Assembly: GCF_014648475.1 (NCBI RefSeq)
Contig: NZ_BMRE01000002.1
Coordinates: 372,001 to 436,000 of the forward strand
DNA from: Lentzea flava
GTDB taxonomy: Bacteria > Actinomycetota > Actinomycetes > Mycobacteriales > Pseudonocardiaceae
Length of the DNA stretch: 64,000 nt
Reading direction: 5' to 3'
The first letter of the stretch is position 1; every line of letters starts with the position of its first letter. Shown here piece after piece: positions 60,417 to 64,000 of this stretch. The notes under the pieces are model-generated. The model worked only from the letters and a program-made list of their open reading frames with translations. It was not told the origin of the DNA and ran no database searches. The position numbers and the translations under genes are program-made.

Positions 60417-62450
60417 GTGATCGTGCGTGACGTGCTCGCCATCCTGGTGGGCACAGCTGTCGTCGTGCTGCCGGGCATGTCGCTGCTGCTGGCGCTCGGC
60501 GTGCGCCGCCCGCTGTGGTACGCGGCGGTCCCGACCGTCGCCTCCGTCGGCGTGGCGATGGTCACCGCCATCGTCTGCGCCCTGATCGGCCTGCCGTACG
60601 GCGTTCCCGCGCTCGGCGTGGTGACGTTCGCGCTGGCAGCGGTCGGGGTGTGGCGCCTGATCAGGGCACGTGCCGCCGCCTCGGAGAAGCCGCGCAGGCG
60701 GTTCCGGCTCGGCATGGGCGAGGTCCTCGGGCTGCTGCTCGTGCTGTGCGGCATGGGCCTCGGTGGCGCCATCTGGATGGCGGGCATCGACACGCTCAGC
60801 ACCATCAGCCAAGAGCACGACATGATCATGCATTACGTGATCACGTCGTACATCGAGCGCACGGGCCACGGCGCTCCGTGGCAGCTCATGCCGAGCGATG
60901 TGCTCACGGGCGAGGCCATCTCGTTCTACCCGGCGGGCCTGCACCTGCTCATGTCGGTGTCGAGCGCGCTGACCGGGTCCGCGGCCGTCGGCATCAACGC
61001 GGTCACCATCGCGGTGCTCGCGTTCGGCTGGGCCGTCTCGGTCGCCTCGCTCGGTTTCGTCGCCGCTCGCCGCGCCGGCATCGGCCGCGGCGGCGCGATG
61101 ATCGCGGGCGGCATCGCGTCGATCGTCGCGTCCGGCCTGTACCGGCCGGTGTTCTCGCTCATCCACGAGGGCGGCGTCCTGCCGAACGCGGCGACGCTCG
61201 TGCTCGCGCCGGGCGTGCTCGCCGTGCTGCTCACCGTCCCGCGCAAGGGCTGGGGCCCGGTCGTCGCGGTCGCGTTCAGCTGCCTCGGCATCCTCGCGAT
61301 CCACCCGAGCGCCATGGCCACGGTCGGCGTCAGCCTGATCGCGTGGTGGATCGGCGAGGCCTTCACCAGGGGCGGACTGCGCCGGATCCTCGGCCAGCTC
61401 CCCAGGATCGCGGCGGCGGGCGGCATCGCGGTCGTGATCGGCCTGCCGCTGCTCGTCCAGCTCTTCGGCGTCTCCGGCGGTGCACCGAACGCCCCCGCGG
61501 ACAGCCCTCCCATCCCGTTCGCCGACGCGCTCGGCAGCTCGCTGGGAATGGTCTACTGGGGCTTCGTGATGGAGCACCGCGCCCACCCGCAGCTCGCGGC
61601 CGCGGTCATCACGCTGGTCGGCGCCGCCGCCGTGCTGTACGCCCGCAAGGGACTCGGTGTCTTCGCCGCGTGGCTCGCGTGGGTGATCATCGAGATCGCC
61701 TACTGGACCAGCCCGGGCAAGGGCTGGGAGTCGATCATCACCGGCCTCTTCTACCACTCGAACCTGCGCATCTGGTCGCACATCTCGCTGTTCGCGCCGG
61801 TCCTCGGCGCCGTCGGCGTGGTGCTGATCGCCTCCCGCGTCGCGCTGTGGCTCGGCAACCGCGCACCGGTGTTCCGCCGCCGCGTCCGGTTCGCGGCGCT
61901 CGGCCTCTCGTTCGTGATGGGCCTGGTCTACCTGGCGTGGCCGGCCGTGAACTACGCGCGCATCGAGGCCGACTACATCGCGAACCGCTACGCGCGCCCG
62001 AACTTCGTGCGCGTGGGCGTCGACGACGGCAAGGCCATCGCCTGGCTCGGCGACAAGATCAAGCCGGGCGAGCGGGTGCTCAACTCCGCGAACGACGGCT
62101 CGACCTTCCTCTACGTCGACGAGGGCATCCCCATCGTCAACATCTCGTCGCTCGGCAACGCGAAACTCCCGCACACCTACCGGCTGCTGAAGAGCCTCAA
62201 CACCTTCCCGTCCAACCCGGAGGTCCGGAAGTCGTTGAAGGACCTCAACATCCGCTGGGTGTACGTCGACACGAGCGCACCGCTCATCGGTGCGGCGACG
62301 TCGCCAGAGGACTGGGTCGACACCAACACCTTCTCGTTCCCCAAGGGTTTCGAGCACCTCGACGGCCTGCCAGGACTGGAAAAGGTGTTCACCTCGGGCC
62401 CCGTGTCCATCTACGAAATCGACGCGAGCGTCCTCAACGGGACCTCCTGA
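60417..62450 (+). CDS. DUF6541 multi-pass membrane protein, probable glycan polymerase/transferase
   Basis: 677 aa, GTG with GAAGGGGAG upstream. About 12-14 membrane helices over residues 1-520, with loops containing EHDMIMHYVITSYIERTG and EAISFYPAGLHLL, acidic and His residues typical of GT-C-type glycosyltransferases (DUF6541 family). The last 150 residues are a soluble outer domain (VDDGKAIAWLGDKI, NISSLGNAKLPHTYRLLK). Likely transfers sugars from a lipid carrier on the outside. Confidence 0.8.
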   Translation: MIVRDVLAILVGTAVVVLPGMSLLLALGVRRPLWYAAVPTVASVGVAMVTAIVCALIGLPYGVPALGVVTFALAAVGVWRLIRARAAASEKPRRRFRLGMGEVLGLLLVLCGMGLGGAIWMAGIDTLSTISQEHDMIMHYVITSYIERTGHGAPWQLMPSDVLTGEAISFYPAGLHLLMSVSSALTGSAAVGINAVTIAVLAFGWAVSVASLGFVAARRAGIGRGGAMIAGGIASIVASGLYRPVFSLIHEGGVLPNAATLVLAPGVLAVLLTVPRKGWGPVVAVAFSCLGILAIHPSAMATVGVSLIAWWIGEAFTRGGLRRILGQLPRIAAAGGIAVVIGLPLLVQLFGVSGGAPNAPADSPPIPFADALGSSLGMVYWGFVMEHRAHPQLAAAVITLVGAAAVLYARKGLGVFAAWLAWVIIEIAYWTSPGKGWESIITGLFYHSNLRIWSHISLFAPVLGAVGVVLIASRVALWLGNRAPVFRRRVRFAALGLSFVMGLVYLAWPAVNYARIEADYIANRYARPNFVRVGVDDGKAIAWLGDKIKPGERVLNSANDGSTFLYVDEGIPIVNISSLGNAKLPHTYRLLKSLNTFPSNPEVRKSLKDLNIRWVYVDTSAPLIGAATSPEDWVDTNTFSFPKGFEHLDGLPGLEKVFTSGPVSIYEIDASVLNGTS

Positions 62451-62502
62451 CCAACGAAGGGGGCGCCGCCGCCGGGTGGTGTCCCTTCGGGATACTGGCG
62501 AA

Positions 62503-63501
62503 ATGACGAGCGCTCCCAGCCTCAGCATCGTGATCCCGGTGTACAACGAGCCGGAGTGGATCGGCCGTTCGATCGGCGCGCTGCAGACGGCACTGCGCAA
62601 CGCGGACTGGCCCGCCGAGATCGTCGTGGTCGACGACGGCAGCACGGACGACACCCCGAAGCGCCTCGCCGAGCTCGACGGCATCACCGTGATCTCGCAG
62701 TGCAACGGCGGCCGGTTCGCCGCTCGCATGGCGGGACTCGAGGCGGCGCACGGCGAGTTCGTGCTGCTGCTCGACAGCCGCGTGATCATGGAGCCGGACT
62801 CGTTCGTGTACCTGCGCGAGCAGTTCGCGCAGCACCCCGACCGTCTCGTGTGGAACGGCCACATCAACACCGACACGACCGGAAACCCGTACGCGGGCTT
62901 CATGACCGGTCTCGTGACCGTGGGCTGGCGGAAGTACGTCGCGAACCCGCGTCTGGTGTCGTTCGGTGCCGACGAGTTCGACTCCTACCCCAAGGGCACC
63001 GGCATCTTCCTCGCGCCGCGCGCCACGTTGCTGCGCGCCGCCACGTCGTTCGAGTCGCTCTACGACGACCCGAAGCTCGCGAGCGACGACACCCGCATGC
63101 TGCGCTCGATCGCCGACGAGCACCGGATCTGGCTCAGCCCGGGGTTCGCCGCGCAGTACAACAGCCGTGACTCGCTGCAGAAGTTCGTGAAGCACGCGTA
63201 CTTCCGCGGCACGACGTTCGTCGACAGCTACCTCGACTCGCCCGGTCCCGTCCGCACGGCGGCCGCGGGTGCCGGCGTGCTCGGTCTGGTCGGACTCTTC
63301 GTGCTCGCCAAGTTCCCGAAGACGGGCATCCTGCTCGGCCTCGGCGGTTCGGCGGCAGCGGGTGTCGTAGTGCGCAGGATGGGCGCGACCAGGGACCAGT
63401 CGTTCGCCGTGGCCAAGCTGCTGCCGCTGTTCGCCGCGGTGTTCGGCGCGGGCGTGGTGCGCGGTCTGCTGATGGCGGCGAAGAAGGCGGCGGGGAAGTG
63501 A
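62503..63501 (+). CDS. Family 2 glycosyltransferase
   Basis: 332 aa from ATG 62503; GATACT 6 nt upstream suggests a leaderless start despite operon position. GT-A fold: SIVIPVYNEPEWIGRSI, VVVDDGSTDDT, LLLDSRVIME (D-x-S) and ASDDTRMLRSI. Two transmembrane segments near the C-terminus (about 248-290) and a basic tail anchor it. Adds a sugar to lipid-linked or protein acceptors. Overlaps the flippase start (GTGA). Confidence 0.9.
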   Translation: MTSAPSLSIVIPVYNEPEWIGRSIGALQTALRNADWPAEIVVVDDGSTDDTPKRLAELDGITVISQCNGGRFAARMAGLEAAHGEFVLLLDSRVIMEPDSFVYLREQFAQHPDRLVWNGHINTDTTGNPYAGFMTGLVTVGWRKYVANPRLVSFGADEFDSYPKGTGIFLAPRATLLRAATSFESLYDDPKLASDDTRMLRSIADEHRIWLSPGFAAQYNSRDSLQKFVKHAYFRGTTFVDSYLDSPGPVRTAAAGAGVLGLVGLFVLAKFPKTGILLGLGGSAAAGVVVRRMGATRDQSFAVAKLLPLFAAVFGAGVVRGLLMAAKKAAGK

Positions 63502-64000
63502 CCGAGAGGACCGCGGGCCGTTCCCTCGGGACCGTCGGCATCGCGGTCCTCATCGCGGCGGGACTGGGCTATCCGATCCTGCTCGTCACCGCCCGGCTGC
63601 TCGAACCCGCCGACAACGCGATCTTCCTGGCGTTCTGGGGAATCGTGTTCGGCGTCGGCAGCGCGCTCAGCCCGGTCGAACAGGAGCTGTCGCGCCTGGC
63701 CGCCGAGGCCGACGTGGCGGGCCGCAGGGCCGGACCGACCGTCGTCCGCACGGTCGTGGTCGCCGCTGTGGTCGTCGGTCTTTTCGGTCTGGTCATGGCG
63801 ATTCCCGCGATCAGCGAACGGCAGTACGGCGCGTACAGCGCGCTCGCCGTCGTCGCGCTGGCCTCCTCGCTGGGATTCGCGGTCCAGTTCGGCGTCCGCG
63901 GTCTGCTCATCGGCTCGCACCAGGCGAAGCCGTTCGGTGGTCTGGTGGTGACCGAGGCCGCGGTGCGCATCGTGCTGGTGGGTGCGTTCGCCGTGCTCGG
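63498..64000 (+). CDS. Polysaccharide flippase-like membrane protein (partial, cut by window end)
   Basis: GTG 63498 in a 4-nt overlap with the GT2 stop; open to the window end, 167 residues seen. Membrane helices at about 12-32, 42-62, 82-105 and 115-135, with ALSPVEQELSRLAAEADV between. Layout and neighbours fit a Wzx/MATE-like glycan exporter; the missing C-terminal part prevents certainty. Confidence 0.7.
   Translation, partial: MTERTAGRSLGTVGIAVLIAAGLGYPILLVTARLLEPADNAIFLAFWGIVFGVGSALSPVEQELSRLAAEADVAGRRAGPTVVRTVVVAAVVVGLFGLVMAIPAISERQYGAYSALAVVALASSLGFAVQFGVRGLLIGSHQAKPFGGLVVTEAAVRIVLVGAFAVL

Noticed and set aside
62451..62502. Terminator between the DUF6541 and GT2 genes
   Set aside because: Only a tiny TCCC-TTC-GGGA hairpin without a U-run; more likely part of the GT2 promoter.
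60207..62903. Very long antisense open frame (898 codons) across the Gfo/DUF6541/GT2 genes, and similar ones at 25586-27745 and 35822-38866
   Set aside because: Composition is Arg/His/Ala-rich without domains, as expected for the reverse of GC-rich codons; the plus-strand genes carry clear family motifs.
1..64000. CRISPR arrays, tRNA or rRNA genes, complete insertion sequences, prophage
   Set aside because: I saw no regularly spaced direct repeats, cloverleaf, rRNA segment, integrase or intact transposase.

Overview
The window is chromosomal DNA of a high-GC actinomycete. Most genes are near 70% GC, starts are often GTG or TTG, and several genes look leaderless. Iron boxes, a DevR/DosR-type box, ECF42 and SigE-like sigma factors and a SEC-C/DUF5926 protein are all present. 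Gene content (homogentisate operon, SWIM/DUF5691/MoxR/DUF5682 module, fused CydDC, orphan P450) fits the Pseudonocardiales (Lentzea, Saccharothrix or Actinosynnema type), but species cannot be fixed from sequence alone.

Left part (1-13.1 kb): two glycerophosphodiester phosphodiesterases flank a secreted SpaA-repeat protein and an orphan cytochrome P450. Then come DUF5926 and DUF952 genes separated by a cluster of DnaA boxes, a SigE-family sigma factor with a membrane partner, and a DGPF protein/ECF42 sigma pair with a matching promoter. An iron-handling patch follows: ferritin with upstream iron boxes, arginine deiminase, a CPBP protease and a DUF2470 (HugZ-like) protein with a strong iron box.

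13.1-19.6 kb is a lower-GC island. It holds two paralogous N6-adenine methyltransferases bracketing two paralogous XhoI/PaeR7I-type endonucleases (order M-R-R-M), followed by a decayed IS605-type tnpB.

19.6-32 kb: two coupled small membrane proteins, then a homogentisate catabolic locus (hmgA diverging from a 290-aa unknown, fahA and iclR, with a palindromic operator between them). A VWA gene is coupled to the end of this operon. The likely partners of that VWA protein (SWIM, DUF5691, MoxR ATPase, DUF5682) lie beyond hmgA. A MarR/cupin divergent pair follows, with two identical operators.

32.6-43.4 kb: a TMEM165/GDT1-type Mn/Ca exporter behind a yybP-ykoY riboswitch; cytochrome bd oxidase cydA-cydB-cydDC with a DevR-like box upstream and a DevS/DevR-like two-component pair downstream; then GNAT, macrodomain, prephenate dehydratase and phosphatase genes, with a second DnaA-box cluster.

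43.4-48.6 kb: a metallopeptidase and septum-formation protein, a small membrane protein/glutathionylspermidine-synthase-like/DUF350 triad, and serS with a large nested palindrome upstream.

48.6-64 kb: surface-glycan and lipid-type functions. One tightly coupled operon encodes an LpxA-like acyltransferase, ACP, SDR, AMP-dependent ligase, LuxE-like and LuxC-like proteins and ends at a strong bidirectional terminator. Opposite it lie a UDP-GlcNAc 2-epimerase, LhgO and a luciferase-like oxidoreductase. A HAD phosphatase follows, then a second operon: DegT aminotransferase, Gfo/Idh/MocA dehydrogenase, DUF6541 membrane protein, GT2 glycosyltransferase and a flippase-like protein cut by the window end. 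Together these could build an N-acylated (di)amino-sugar nucleotide and export its glycan, unexpected for an organism without lipid A.
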